Shown here piece after piece: positions 1 through 8,301 of a stretch of DNA of 19,445 nt (within the stretch, counting starts at the first letter, position 1; every line of letters begins with the position of its first letter). The stretch spans positions 1 through 19,445 of the forward strand of contig CANDEX010000027.1 in NCBI GenBank assembly GCA_947383875.1, read 5' to 3'. Origin of the DNA: an uncultured Azospirillum sp. Lineage in GTDB: Bacteria > Pseudomonadota > Alphaproteobacteria > RF32 > CAG-239. The position numbers and the translations under genes are program-made. The notes under the pieces were generated by a model. The model saw nothing but the letters and a program-made list of their open reading frames with translations, was not told the origin of the DNA and did no database searches.

Positions 1-6
1 AAGCCG

Positions 7-1119
7 ATGTTATTACCTAAAACACTGATTTTAACCGGCTTTGTAACCGCGCTTGTTTTTTCAACAAGCGCGTATGCTGGTTTATACGGTTTTGATGAAG
101 CTCACCCCTACACTCAGGAAGAAAAACTGCTGAATATTGACGTACCGCCGCGCGCCATCGTCAATTACCGCAACCTTATGCGTGAAAACATCATTACCTT
201 ATCCAATTATGGAAAATCTCGGCGACCGGGATTTCAAATTATGGTTCACGAAGGACAAGACTTACTGACCCGCAGTTTGTGGGAATATCACCTTGACGGC
301 TATCTCAAAGCACGCAACGCCGGAGAAAATGTTGAAGATCCCGCTTTTCTGATAAACTTGAAACAAACTTCTCCGGCATATGAACCTTTGGTCGGAGGCA
401 GAGCAGCCGAATACTTACAAAGCATAGATGCCATAGCGGTCAATAATCACTATTGCGGTCAAATTCCGCTCAGCCCGGAAATCATGGCAAACAACCTGCC
501 TTTAATATCATTAGATAATTGCACTAACGGCAAAAATTACGATGCAGCCATTTCCGCATCACTGCAAGACAAGACATTGCTCTACGCCTTTTTACATCAG
601 GACAAAGCCTTTCGCAAAATAGCGGCACAGCCAATTATCAAGGAAAATGCAAAAAATATTTTTAATATCAGCAGTGCTCAAAACATTTCTTTTTTATTAA
701 ATGATGAACTCTACGCGGATAAAAATGACTTTATTGAAGCCGTTCGCGCCTCTAATTATGACATTGTTGTCATCGAACCCTATTTTCACGGAACACAACC
801 TTTCACTCCCGACGATGTCAACGCCATGCAGTATAAGAAAAACGGCACCCGCCGACAGCTACTGGCTCGTTTCCGAGTTTCGGAAGCTAAAGATACGGAT
901 TATTACTGGAAAAACAGCTGGAAAATCGGTTCTCCCGATTGGCTGGCTCGCGCTTCTTTCGTCGAACCTCGCGCCGCAATCACGCGCTATTGGAGTGATG
1001 ACTGGAAAAAACTGATGTCCCGTTATTTCAAAGGCATTGTTGATTCCGGATACGACGGAGCCTTTCTTACCGGGCTGGAAAACCACCGCTATTTTGAACA
1101 GCAAACGCCTTTAGAATAG
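7..1119 (+). CDS. Secreted TM1410/GH114-like protein, apparently permuted
   Basis: The 370-residue product begins with a signal peptide (hydrophobic residues 5-22, likely cut after SAYA at 24), so it is probably periplasmic or secreted. Residues 250-360 resemble the TM1410 / glycoside hydrolase 114 family (endo-alpha-1,4-polygalactosaminidase-like TIM barrel): YDIVVIEP, then SEAKDTDYYWKNSW, a GSPDWL segment, TRYWSDDWK and SGYDGAFL. Residues 52-90 (NLMRENIITLSNYGKSRRPG, then a FQIMVHEGQDLL stretch) resemble the part that lies after those motifs in TM1410, so the order looks permuted. The acidic residues expected in the family's VVDY and YLDxxD motifs are changed (VVIEP, FLTGLEN), so glycosidase activity is doubtful. 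Its stop lies 9 bases before fliQ and inside the fliQ ribosome-binding region, suggesting co-transcription. The family match is by eye from memory; substrate unknown. Only six bases precede the ATG, so an upstream extension cannot be excluded, although the signal peptide fits this start. Confidence 0.6.
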   Translation: MLLPKTLILTGFVTALVFSTSAYAGLYGFDEAHPYTQEEKLLNIDVPPRAIVNYRNLMRENIITLSNYGKSRRPGFQIMVHEGQDLLTRSLWEYHLDGYLKARNAGENVEDPAFLINLKQTSPAYEPLVGGRAAEYLQSIDAIAVNNHYCGQIPLSPEIMANNLPLISLDNCTNGKNYDAAISASLQDKTLLYAFLHQDKAFRKIAAQPIIKENAKNIFNISSAQNISFLLNDELYADKNDFIEAVRASNYDIVVIEPYFHGTQPFTPDDVNAMQYKKNGTRRQLLARFRVSEAKDTDYYWKNSWKIGSPDWLARASFVEPRAAITRYWSDDWKKLMSRYFKGIVDSGYDGAFLTGLENHRYFEQQTPLE

Positions 1120-1128
1120 GATTAAACC

Positions 1129-1395
1129 ATGAATGAAGTTGAAGTTTTAGACATCTCGCGTGAAGCGATTTTCACTCTGTTGAAAGTCGTCACTCCTGTT
1201 TTGCTGGTTGCATTATTTATCGGTCTGATTATCGGTATATTTCAGGCTCTGACACAAATTCAAGAAATGACACTGGCTTTTGTCCCCAAAATTCTCGGTG
1301 TATTCATTACTATTATTCTTCTTTTTCCGTTCATGCTGAACCAAATGCAAATTCTCTCAGACAATTTGTTTGATAAAATCATTACCGGCAGCTGA
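1129..1395 (+). CDS. fliQ: Flagellar export apparatus protein FliQ
   Basis: The 88-residue, two-helix membrane protein has the usual FliQ length and pattern: an acidic N-terminus (MNEVEVLDISREAI), a first helix around residues 16-38, the conserved QALTQIQEMTLAFVPKI loop at 39-55 and a second helix at 56-76. FliQ joins FliP and FliR in the export gate of the flagellar type III secretion system. It is followed after two bases by fliR and then flhB, the standard flagellar order, which favours a flagellar over a virulence-type secretion homologue. An AGGA lies 8-9 bases before the ATG and overlaps the stop of the preceding gene. Confidence 0.95.
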   Translation: MNEVEVLDISREAIFTLLKVVTPVLLVALFIGLIIGIFQALTQIQEMTLAFVPKILGVFITIILLFPFMLNQMQILSDNLFDKIITGS

Positions 1396-1397
1396 TA

Positions 1398-2153
1398 ATG
1401 ACCGAACTTTTAAATCAGGAAATCTATAAATTTATTTTAGTTTTTCTGCGTATCGGCGCAGCGATTATGTTTATGCCTGGTTTTTCAGCCGGTTATGTCA
1501 ACGCCAGACAACGTCTGTCAATAGCATTGGCGGTAGCCGTGGTTTTGGTACCGTTTTTAAATGACCAACTTCCGCCTCAACCGACTGACACCCTGAGCGC
1601 AATAAAAGTTTATTTATTTGAAGTCACTTACGGCATTTTCTTCGGCCTGATTATGCAAATTCTATTTTCGGCCTTAAACCTCAGTGGTAACTTTATCGGC
1701 CAAGCGATCGGTTTTTCCAATGCCCAGATTTTTGATCCGGCTTTCCAAAATCAAAGCATCGTTATTGAAACCTTTTTAAGCCTTCTGGCCCTAACCGTCA
1801 TTTTTATCACCGATATCCATCACCTGATGTTAAGTGCCGTCATCGACAGTTACACGCTGTTCCCCGTCGGTTCTGCCCTTCCAATAGAAGATTTTTCCGA
1901 CTTCATGAGCCAAACACTTAACCAAAGCTTCATCATGGGATTTAAAATCGGTTCACCTTTTATTGCCTTTTCCATTATTTTTTATGTCGGAATGGGACTG
2001 GTCTCCCGCCTGATGCCGCAATTAAACATTTTTTTCCTCTCCCTGCCGCTGCAAATTTATCTAGGTACGGGATTGTTACTTATAACCACCCCGATAATGA
2101 TTCTCTGGTTCATAAAATATTATGAAGAGGGTCTTGAACGGTTTGTCAGATAG
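1398..2153 (+). CDS. fliR: Flagellar export apparatus protein FliR
   Basis: The 251-residue polytopic protein has about six hydrophobic segments and recognisable FliR blocks: FLRIGAAIMFMPGF near residue 15, GNFIGQAIGFSNAQIFDP around 95-112, and SRLMPQLNIFFLSLPLQI around 200-217. FliR forms the export gate core with FliP and FliQ in the inner membrane at the base of the flagellum. The ATG lies two bases after the fliQ stop (TGATAATG), so the two are translationally coupled. The length is normal and no damage is seen. Confidence 0.95.
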   Translation: MTELLNQEIYKFILVFLRIGAAIMFMPGFSAGYVNARQRLSIALAVAVVLVPFLNDQLPPQPTDTLSAIKVYLFEVTYGIFFGLIMQILFSALNLSGNFIGQAIGFSNAQIFDPAFQNQSIVIETFLSLLALTVIFITDIHHLMLSAVIDSYTLFPVGSALPIEDFSDFMSQTLNQSFIMGFKIGSPFIAFSIIFYVGMGLVSRLMPQLNIFFLSLPLQIYLGTGLLLITTPIMILWFIKYYEEGLERFVR

Positions 2154-2165
2154 AAAGGAGAAAGC

Positions 2166-3242
2166 ATGGTCCCCGAAGACGATGACGACGCCTCCAAAAC
2201 TGAAGAACCGTCGGAACGAAAAATATCCAAAGCCAAAGAAGAAGGCGACGTAGCCCTCTCCCAAGATGCCAAAAGCTTTATTATGCTGTTGGGAATGCTG
2301 TTTGTTGTCTGGCTATTATTGCCGTTGATGATGAAATGGTTTTACCAGTTGTCACTTAAATTTATTGAAAATCCCGATTCTATACCGACAGACCCCAAAC
2401 ATTTGCGCTTGTTAATGTTAAACACTGTTTTGGGTATGTTTAAAATTCTAAGCATTCCTTTTGCCATTTTCATGCTGCTGGGCATTTTTGCAAGCGTTGC
2501 TCAAACCGGATTTGTTTTTGCCCCCAAAAAACTGGAACCCAATTGGGAAAAGCTGAACATCTTTGCGGCACTTCCCAAATTCATCAACATGAAAAAAATC
2601 GTAGAAAGTCTTAAAGGAATAATCAAAATCACCGTTATCACATTCATCGCGATTTTGGTTATCCGCCCATATCTGGACAAAGTCAATCTTATGCCGACGA
2701 TGGAAACCATGGCAATTTTATCTTTTATTCATAAAATTGTGGTATTATTGATTTTCACTGTGGTCATCGCCACACTGATTATCGCGCTGGCTGACTACGC
2801 TTACCAAAAATACAGTCATTTGAAAAAACTGCGTATGACCAAGCAGGAAGTCAAAGACGAATACAAACAAATGGAAGGTGACCCGCTGGTTAAGTCTCGC
2901 ATTCGTCAGATTCGCATGGAACGAGCCCGCCACCGGATGATGGATGCCGTCCCGCGCGCCGACGTAGTAATTGTCAACCCAACGCATTATGCTGTTGCAT
3001 TGGAATATAAAATGGATAAGATGGATGCGCCGGTCGCCGTTGCCAAAGGTCTGGATAACATCGCACTGAAGATTCGCGAAATCGCCGAACAAAATGACGT
3101 GCCTGTTGTTGAAAATCCACCTCTGGCTCGCGCACTTTTTGCATCTGTAGAAATTGACCAGATGATTCCGACAGAACACTTTAAAGCCGTTGCCGAGGTT
3201 ATTGGATATGTTATGCAGCTTAAAAACCCCCAGACCCGATAA
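2166..3242 (+). CDS. flhB: Flagellar export switch protein FlhB
   Basis: The 358-residue protein has a charged N-terminus (SKTEEPSERKISKAKEEGDV), four hydrophobic segments between about residues 36 and 210, and a cytoplasmic C-terminal domain. That domain carries the self-cleavage motif N271-P272-T273-H274 in VIVNPTHYAVAL, whose cleavage switches export from rod/hook to filament substrates in this family. The position nearly equals the E. coli site (N269-P270). An AAGGAG at 2155-2160 precedes the ATG at good spacing. The 3' end overlaps the start of cckA. Confidence 0.97.
   Translation: MVPEDDDDASKTEEPSERKISKAKEEGDVALSQDAKSFIMLLGMLFVVWLLLPLMMKWFYQLSLKFIENPDSIPTDPKHLRLLMLNTVLGMFKILSIPFAIFMLLGIFASVAQTGFVFAPKKLEPNWEKLNIFAALPKFINMKKIVESLKGIIKITVITFIAILVIRPYLDKVNLMPTMETMAILSFIHKIVVLLIFTVVIATLIIALADYAYQKYSHLKKLRMTKQEVKDEYKQMEGDPLVKSRIRQIRMERARHRMMDAVPRADVVIVNPTHYAVALEYKMDKMDAPVAVAKGLDNIALKIREIAEQNDVPVVENPPLARALFASVEIDQMIPTEHFKAVAEVIGYVMQLKNPQTR
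3195..3198 (+). promoter_or_regulatory. Ribosome-binding site that fixes the cckA start
   Basis: GAGG lies nine bases before ATG 3208, inside the end of flhB. It supports the ATG over the in-frame TTG at 3190, which lacks such a site. Confidence 0.55.
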
Positions 3243-5856
3243 AATACTCCAGAAACGCCTCATTTGTCTGGCCTATTCCCTCATCGGTCTAACTGCGGCA
3301 TTGGTTTTATTCCTGATGTATCCGGAATACAGACTGTTGCTGGTATTCACCTTTATTCTGACAACAGTCTGCTGTCTATCCTTGACAATTAAAACAATTA
3401 ATGCTGCGGAAGAAGCTATTAGTTATGGCGGTTTTGCCAATGAGATTATCCGTAATGATTATGAAATTATCCGCATAGACAACCCGGCCGGAGAACCCGT
3501 ATTGCAAAATGACCCGGCCAAAGAAATGTTCCATGATGAACCGCTTCTGACATATCTGGAAAAACACTTATCACCTCATCCGTCAAACAAAACATCTTTT
3601 TATCGTTTACAGATGGCTTACGCCAACTTATCTGCAGAAAAAGTAACGCTGGCATTAAATCGTCATCATGACGAAAGTAAAATTTTCGCCTCGGAAGAAT
3701 GGTTTAACATCACACTGAAGCCGATTTATCTGAAAAAAGCCGATATTTTTGAAGGTCGTTTTTCAATAAAAGCCATCAAAAAATATACTTACCATCTTTG
3801 GAAGCTGGAAGATATCACTGCCACTAAAAATATGGAACAAGTCTTTCAAGAAGAACGCAGCACACTGCATGATTTTCTGGACTATCTGCCGGTCGGACTT
3901 TACACCTGCAACGAAGACTATCGTATAGAATATTGTAACCATGCCTTTGCCAAAGCCCTGTGCTGCGATCGGGATGAAATTATAGGTGAAAATTTCTGGC
4001 GTTTTCTTAGCCCCCAATGCGAATTACCAGCCAAAAAACCTCAATGGCGCGGCAATATTTACCTGACCGGTGCTGATAATCAAAGCCGAGAATACTTTCT
4101 GGCTCAAGAAAGTTTCCGTACGGCCAAAGATATTCACTACCGAGGCGTTATGGTTAATGATTTACCGACAGATAAAGATTTAAAACAACATTTGGATAAC
4201 TCTCTGGATGAAATCAGCTGGTTGTTTAATTTTGCACCGGTAGGAATTGTTTTTGTCTCCCCCGAAGGTGACATCCGAAATTGCAACACTGCCATTGAAA
4301 AATTCCTTAACCGCAGTCGAGAGCAAATCATTAACCACCGTATTTTTGATTATATCCGCCCTGAAGACATTGAAATAATGCACCGAGAAATCCGCGCTGT
4401 TAATAGCGGCACGCAGCTTTCCAAAGCCATTGACGTCCACATTTTGCTGGATAACATAGAAAGGATAGCCTCCGTTTATCTCAGCCCGATGCAAAAACTT
4501 CACTCTGAGCATCCGGAGCAAAGCGATGGTCTGGTGATTTATCTGATAGATTCCACTCGCCAGAAAAACCTTGAATTACAATTTGCGCAAGCTCAAAAAA
4601 TGCAGGCTATGGGACAACTGGCCGGCGGTGTTGCACACGATTTTAACAATCTGCTGACGGCAATGATTGGTTTTTGCGATTTACTTCTTCAACGCCATGG
4701 TGTCGGCGATCCCTCGTTCACGGACTTGATTCAAATCAAACAAAATGCCAATCGGGCAGCGGGTTTGGTGCGTCAACTGCTGGCTTTTTCGCGTAAACAA
4801 CCTCTCAAACCTAAACTGATTGACGTTACTGAAAACTTCGTCGAATTAAGTCATATGCTTAAACGCATTCTGGGAGAACAAGTCATTCTTAAATTTTCAC
4901 ACGGCAGTGATTTAGGCTTTATCCGTGTCGACCCGGTACAGTTTTCACAGGTTATCATCAATCTGGCAGTCAATGCCAAAGATGCCATGAACGGCAGCGG
5001 AACATTAACCATCACAACCCGAGTAGAACCTCTGTCAGCCCCTTATCAATTTGGTGCAGACACCATCAAACCCGGAGAGTTCGTTGTTGTAGATGTCACC
5101 GATACCGGTTGCGGTATTCCCCCGGAGAATCTGTCCCGCATTTTTGAACCGTTCTTTTCCACCAAACAAAATGTTGTCGGTTCCGGCACCGGATTAGGAT
5201 TGGCAATGGTTTACGGTATTGTCCGCCAAACAGAAGGCTTTATCAAGGTTGACAGTACTCCCGGCCGCGGCACTACTTTTTCTATCCATCTGCCGCGCTT
5301 TGAAAACGATTCGGAAGAAGAAACACCGCAAGCAACAACAGCACAACAACAAATCACAGCCAAAGACGGCACACCGATTCTCACCGTTCAGGAAAAACAC
5401 ACCTCACCGGTAGCTGTTAATCAAAAGCTCATCTTTGGCCTAAACGTTTCCGCTATTGACCGCGGACACGAAGCCAAACAAAAAACGGAAGATATTCGCA
5501 TCTTATTTGTAGAAGATGAGGATTCCGTCCGCACATTTGCTATTCGAGCTCTACAGAAAAAGGGCTATGAAGTCATCGGCTGCAATTCTGCGGAAAACGC
5601 ACTGGAACAATTGGAAAACGATACTGATTTTGATTTATTAATAACGGACATGGTCATGCCGGGCATGAGCGGTGCAGAATTGGCCGGCATCGTCCGCCAA
5701 AAAATTCCGGACATCAAAATCATCTTAGCCTCCGGATATTCGGAAGAGATTGCCCGCAGAGAATTGGCAACCTCCCAAGATTTTGACTTTATGGCGAAAC
5801 CATTCAGTCTCGGTGACCTGACCAAAAAAGTCTTTGACGTTTTGAATCAGAAATAG
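3208..5856 (+). CDS. cckA: Hybrid histidine kinase CckA
   Basis: Read from ATG 3208 the protein has 882 residues. Two hydrophobic segments (about 18-38 and 43-61) anchor it. Two PAS-like domains follow (about 215-325 and 331-450; [20 protein letters not shown] and [14 protein letters not shown]). The H-box [14 protein letters not shown] has phospho-accepting H477. The ATPase domain shows N589, D632-TGCG and the G-box [13 protein letters not shown] (658-670). The C-terminal receiver domain has acidic residues E769/D770, phospho-acceptor D814 and K864. The H-box and the stretch ATMIGF-like/[20 protein letters not shown] are characteristic of CckA, which in Caulobacter phosphorylates CtrA and CpdR through ChpT. 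The linker between ATPase and receiver (about 695-760) is long and rich in Gln and Thr. The gene overlaps flhB by 35 bases and hdaA follows after 9. As I recall, flhB-cckA adjacency also occurs in Caulobacter. Confidence 0.93.
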   Translation: MLCSLKTPRPDKILQKRLICLAYSLIGLTAALVLFLMYPEYRLLLVFTFILTTVCCLSLTIKTINAAEEAISYGGFANEIIRNDYEIIRIDNPAGEPVLQNDPAKEMFHDEPLLTYLEKHLSPHPSNKTSFYRLQMAYANLSAEKVTLALNRHHDESKIFASEEWFNITLKPIYLKKADIFEGRFSIKAIKKYTYHLWKLEDITATKNMEQVFQEERSTLHDFLDYLPVGLYTCNEDYRIEYCNHAFAKALCCDRDEIIGENFWRFLSPQCELPAKKPQWRGNIYLTGADNQSREYFLAQESFRTAKDIHYRGVMVNDLPTDKDLKQHLDNSLDEISWLFNFAPVGIVFVSPEGDIRNCNTAIEKFLNRSREQIINHRIFDYIRPEDIEIMHREIRAVNSGTQLSKAIDVHILLDNIERIASVYLSPMQKLHSEHPEQSDGLVIYLIDSTRQKNLELQFAQAQKMQAMGQLAGGVAHDFNNLLTAMIGFCDLLLQRHGVGDPSFTDLIQIKQNANRAAGLVRQLLAFSRKQPLKPKLIDVTENFVELSHMLKRILGEQVILKFSHGSDLGFIRVDPVQFSQVIINLAVNAKDAMNGSGTLTITTRVEPLSAPYQFGADTIKPGEFVVVDVTDTGCGIPPENLSRIFEPFFSTKQNVVGSGTGLGLAMVYGIVRQTEGFIKVDSTPGRGTTFSIHLPRFENDSEEETPQATTAQQQITAKDGTPILTVQEKHTSPVAVNQKLIFGLNVSAIDRGHEAKQKTEDIRILFVEDEDSVRTFAIRALQKKGYEVIGCNSAENALEQLENDTDFDLLITDMVMPGMSGAELAGIVRQKIPDIKIILASGYSEEIARRELATSQDFDFMAKPFSLGDLTKKVFDVLNQK

Positions 5857-5865
5857 GAAAAACAG

Positions 5866-6594
5866 ATGAACAATACAAACTTAACCGGACAATTACCGCT
5901 GGAATTCACCCCGGAACCATACCTGGGAAAAGAAGATTTTATGATTGCAGCATGCAATCACGAAGCGTTTGCACTGGTTGATTCTTGGCCCAATTGGCCA
6001 TTTTTTGCCATCTGCATTTACGGACCCGAGGGCTGCGGCAAAACACATCTTGCCACCATGTTTGCCCACAATGTCGCCAACCTTACCCGCTGGCCGTATA
6101 AAGTTCCCGTTGTACGGGCGAAGGACATTCGTTTCGAAACATTACAGCTTTTTGATGAGTGCCGTTGTTTAATTGTGGAAGAATTAAGCGAAAATGTTGA
6201 TAATGAAGCACTTTTCCATTTATACAATCATTATCGCAATGAAGGCGGCTATATCTTGTTTACGGCAGCACAAGCTCCGGCACGCACCCGTTTTACGCTT
6301 CCGGATCTTCAATCTCGTATGAATATCGTTCCGTCTGTTGCGATCAGCGAACCTGATGACGAAATGCTCTCGGCACTAATCCTCAAATTGTTCACCGATA
6401 GGCAAATTATAATCGCACCGGAGATTATCAACTACATTCTCCTTAATATGCAACGTTCTTTTGCCTATGCGCGCAATTTAGTGGCAGAAATCGATAACAT
6501 TTCTCTGGCACGCAAAAGAGCCGTCTCTCTGTCAATTGTCAAAGAGGCCTTCAGCGTTCTTAACGACAACCATCAAGGTGACCTTTTTGCCTGA
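5866..6594 (+). CDS. hdaA: HdaA-type DnaA-related regulator
   Basis: The 242-residue AAA+ protein resembles DnaA domain III without the DNA-binding domain, as in Hda/HdaA, which with the DNA-loaded beta clamp stimulates DnaA-ATP hydrolysis. Features: QLPLEF at 9-14, a clamp-binding motif in the place where Hda has its own; Walker A GPEGCGKT (53-60); a Walker B position reading LIVEE (102-106) where Asp is usual; LPDLQSR with the probable arginine finger; and a C-terminal sensor-2-like stretch ending in VKEAF. The last residues contain QGDLF (237-241), which also matches the clamp-binding consensus QxxLF. A paralogous AAA+ loader is possible, but N-terminal motif, length and lack of a helix-turn-helix favour HdaA. 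It sits 9 bases after cckA and 13 before eptA. Confidence 0.82.
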   Translation: MNNTNLTGQLPLEFTPEPYLGKEDFMIAACNHEAFALVDSWPNWPFFAICIYGPEGCGKTHLATMFAHNVANLTRWPYKVPVVRAKDIRFETLQLFDECRCLIVEELSENVDNEALFHLYNHYRNEGGYILFTAAQAPARTRFTLPDLQSRMNIVPSVAISEPDDEMLSALILKLFTDRQIIIAPEIINYILLNMQRSFAYARNLVAEIDNISLARKRAVSLSIVKEAFSVLNDNHQGDLFA

Positions 6595-6607
6595 AAGACA
6601 GATATCA

Positions 6608-8212
6608 ATGTTGACCAAACTACTGACTTTTTTGAAACGACCGTTTTTTATCACAACAAACAGTCTGCTTTTCAATCTGTTTTACGCATTGATGACTGTT
6701 GTTTTATATGACGGTGTTTTTTTCAAGCACACTGCAGTTTATAATAACAGTTTTGTTTTTTTATCCGGCGTATTCATCTGCCTGTGGTTAATATGGTTCA
6801 TTGCAGCAGAAATTTTATTTCAGCATCACACCCGCAAACCTCTGGCCGTATTATTCGTTCTGCTGAATACGACAGCATTTTATTTTATGTTCACCTACAA
6901 CGCAACCATTGATAAAATTATGTTTTTAAACATCCTCCAAACCGATGTTTATGAAATAAGGGATTTACTCCGTCCGAGATTTTTTTGGTTTTTCATTATC
7001 TTAGGTCTCTTACCGACTATACTTATTATTAAAACACAAATAACTCCGTCCTCCGTCCGTCGGCATATATCTGTACTAACCGCTGCAGGCGGAATCATTG
7101 CTCTGATAATGCTCGGCAACTTTTCCGTAACCGATTCTTTTCTGCGCAGCAACCGTAATCTGCGTTATTATCTGGCTCCATCCAATTATATCGGTTCATT
7201 GATATCTGTTATCAAGTTAAAAGCCCGTCCCATGCCGGAGTTAATCAAAATCGGGGAAGATGCTGTTTTAGACCGCTATTGGCACAATAACAAAAAGAAT
7301 TTATTTGTTTTTGTTATGGGGGAAACGGCTCGTGCCGCCAATTTTTCATTACGCGGCTACCATCGCCCGACCAACGCGCCTTTGACACCCTATCTGTCAG
7401 ACATTATTTACTATAAGGATACACTTTCTTGCGGAACATCTACCGCTGTATCCGTTCCTTGTACCTTTTCTAAAAACGGCAGGCAAAATTTTAAACCCGG
7501 CACCGAAACCCATACGGAAAATTTGTTAGACATTATGCAACGCGCCGGATACAAAGTCCTCTGGCGTGAAAACAATACCGGCTGCCAAAATGTCTGCAAT
7601 CGCGTTGAACTGGAAGACCCGTGCAAAACCGGAAAATTCTGCCTGGATGAAGTTTTGCTGGATAATCTGGAAAACAGAGTCGCCAACTTTTCTTCTGATG
7701 CATTTGTTGTTCTCCATCAACGTGGAAGCCACGGTCCGGCCTATTCCGAACATTATTCACCTGAAGCAGGAATCTATGCTCCTGTTTGTCAGCAAAAGAA
7801 TTTTCCGGAATGCTCTCAAGAAGCATTAATAAATGTCTACGACAACACCATTACCTATACCAGTATGTTTCTGGCGCAAACCATAGAAACCCTCTCCCAT
7901 CTTTCTGATAAATATAACACAGTAATGATATATATTTCAGATCACGGAGAATCCTTAGGCGAAAAAGGAATGTTTCTACACTCTGCCCCTTATGCGACCG
8001 CTCCACAGGAACAAAAGGACATCCCTTTTCTGATATGGATATCAGATTCTTTTGCCCGCGACTTTAATCTGGATAAGGAATGCCTCCGCCACATGGCTGA
8101 AAATCCGCACTCCCAAGACAATATTTTCCATTCCATACTGGGCTTAAGCGGAATCAAAACAAATTTATACCACCCCTCACTAGACATTTTTTACGCCTGC
8201 CGACGAAAGTAA
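6608..8212 (+). CDS. eptA: Lipid A phosphoethanolamine transferase (EptA/MCR family)
   Basis: From ATG 6608 the protein has 534 residues: five hydrophobic segments in the first ~210 residues, then a periplasmic alkaline-phosphatase-fold domain. Metal and catalytic residues are in place: E239 (VFVMGETARA), the nucleophile motif CGTSTAVSVPC with T279 as likely phosphoethanolamine acceptor, H375 in HQRGSHGP, and D445-H446 in SDHGESLGE. Paired cysteines in the domain suggest disulfides, as in EptA and MCR. The enzyme moves phosphoethanolamine from phosphatidylethanolamine to lipid A, lowering negative surface charge and reducing susceptibility to polymyxins and cationic host peptides. An in-frame TTG at 6536 lies inside hdaA and would add 24 non-family residues, so ATG 6608 is preferred. 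No clear terminator follows. Confidence 0.92.
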   Translation: MLTKLLTFLKRPFFITTNSLLFNLFYALMTVVLYDGVFFKHTAVYNNSFVFLSGVFICLWLIWFIAAEILFQHHTRKPLAVLFVLLNTTAFYFMFTYNATIDKIMFLNILQTDVYEIRDLLRPRFFWFFIILGLLPTILIIKTQITPSSVRRHISVLTAAGGIIALIMLGNFSVTDSFLRSNRNLRYYLAPSNYIGSLISVIKLKARPMPELIKIGEDAVLDRYWHNNKKNLFVFVMGETARAANFSLRGYHRPTNAPLTPYLSDIIYYKDTLSCGTSTAVSVPCTFSKNGRQNFKPGTETHTENLLDIMQRAGYKVLWRENNTGCQNVCNRVELEDPCKTGKFCLDEVLLDNLENRVANFSSDAFVVLHQRGSHGPAYSEHYSPEAGIYAPVCQQKNFPECSQEALINVYDNTITYTSMFLAQTIETLSHLSDKYNTVMIYISDHGESLGEKGMFLHSAPYATAPQEQKDIPFLIWISDSFARDFNLDKECLRHMAENPHSQDNIFHSILGLSGIKTNLYHPSLDIFYACRRK

Positions 8213-8235
8213 ACAAATCTTAATCTTTTCGCTTG

Positions 8236-8241
8236 TATAAT
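8236..8241 (+). promoter_or_regulatory. Probable -10 box of the acrR-acrA-acrB operon
   Basis: A perfect TATAAT lies in the 89-base gap between eptA and acrR. No good -35 is visible 17 bases upstream, where the sequence is AT-rich. It is 14 bases ahead of the operator dyad, so transcription would start in or next to that dyad. Confidence 0.5.
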
Positions 8242-8255
8242 AAGAAGAATTGATT

Positions 8256-8279
8256 TATATACCTCCATGAATGTATATA
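8256..8279. promoter_or_regulatory. Putative AcrR operator (24-bp dyad)
   Basis: Perfect 7-bp arms TATATAC and GTATATA flank a 10-base centre. The 24 positions match the E. coli acrAB AcrR operator, as I recall that sequence, at 18 positions, including the half-site TGAATGTAT. It lies between the -10 box and the acrR start, where a bound repressor would block transcription. The natural candidate to bind it is the TetR-family product starting at 8302. Confidence 0.6.
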
Positions 8280-8280
8280 T

Positions 8281-8296
8281 TTAAGAAAGATTTAAC
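8281..8296 (+). promoter_or_regulatory. CtrA-like box upstream of acrR
   Basis: TTAAGAAAGATTTAAC fits the CtrA consensus TTAA-N7-TTAAC exactly. It starts two bases after the operator dyad and ends five bases before the acrR ATG. In AT-rich DNA such a match is expected about once per window by chance, so this is tentative. Confidence 0.25.
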
Positions 8297-8301
8297 AAGC
8301 A

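Noticed and set aside
3190..3207. In-frame TTG start for cckA at 3190.
   Set aside because: ATG 3208 has GAGG at good spacing, and the extra six residues add no family feature.
3376..5825. Several minus-strand open frames of 60-110 codons opposite cckA.
   Set aside because: They mirror a long, clearly coding plus-strand gene, lack ribosome-binding sites and show no family features.
6536..6607. In-frame TTG start for eptA at 6536.
   Set aside because: It would lie 59 bases inside hdaA and add a 24-residue leader not typical of EptA.
8213..8235. Terminator for eptA from CGAAA/TTTCG near 8205-8231.
   Set aside because: The stem is only five base pairs over a loop of about 20 bases with no T run.
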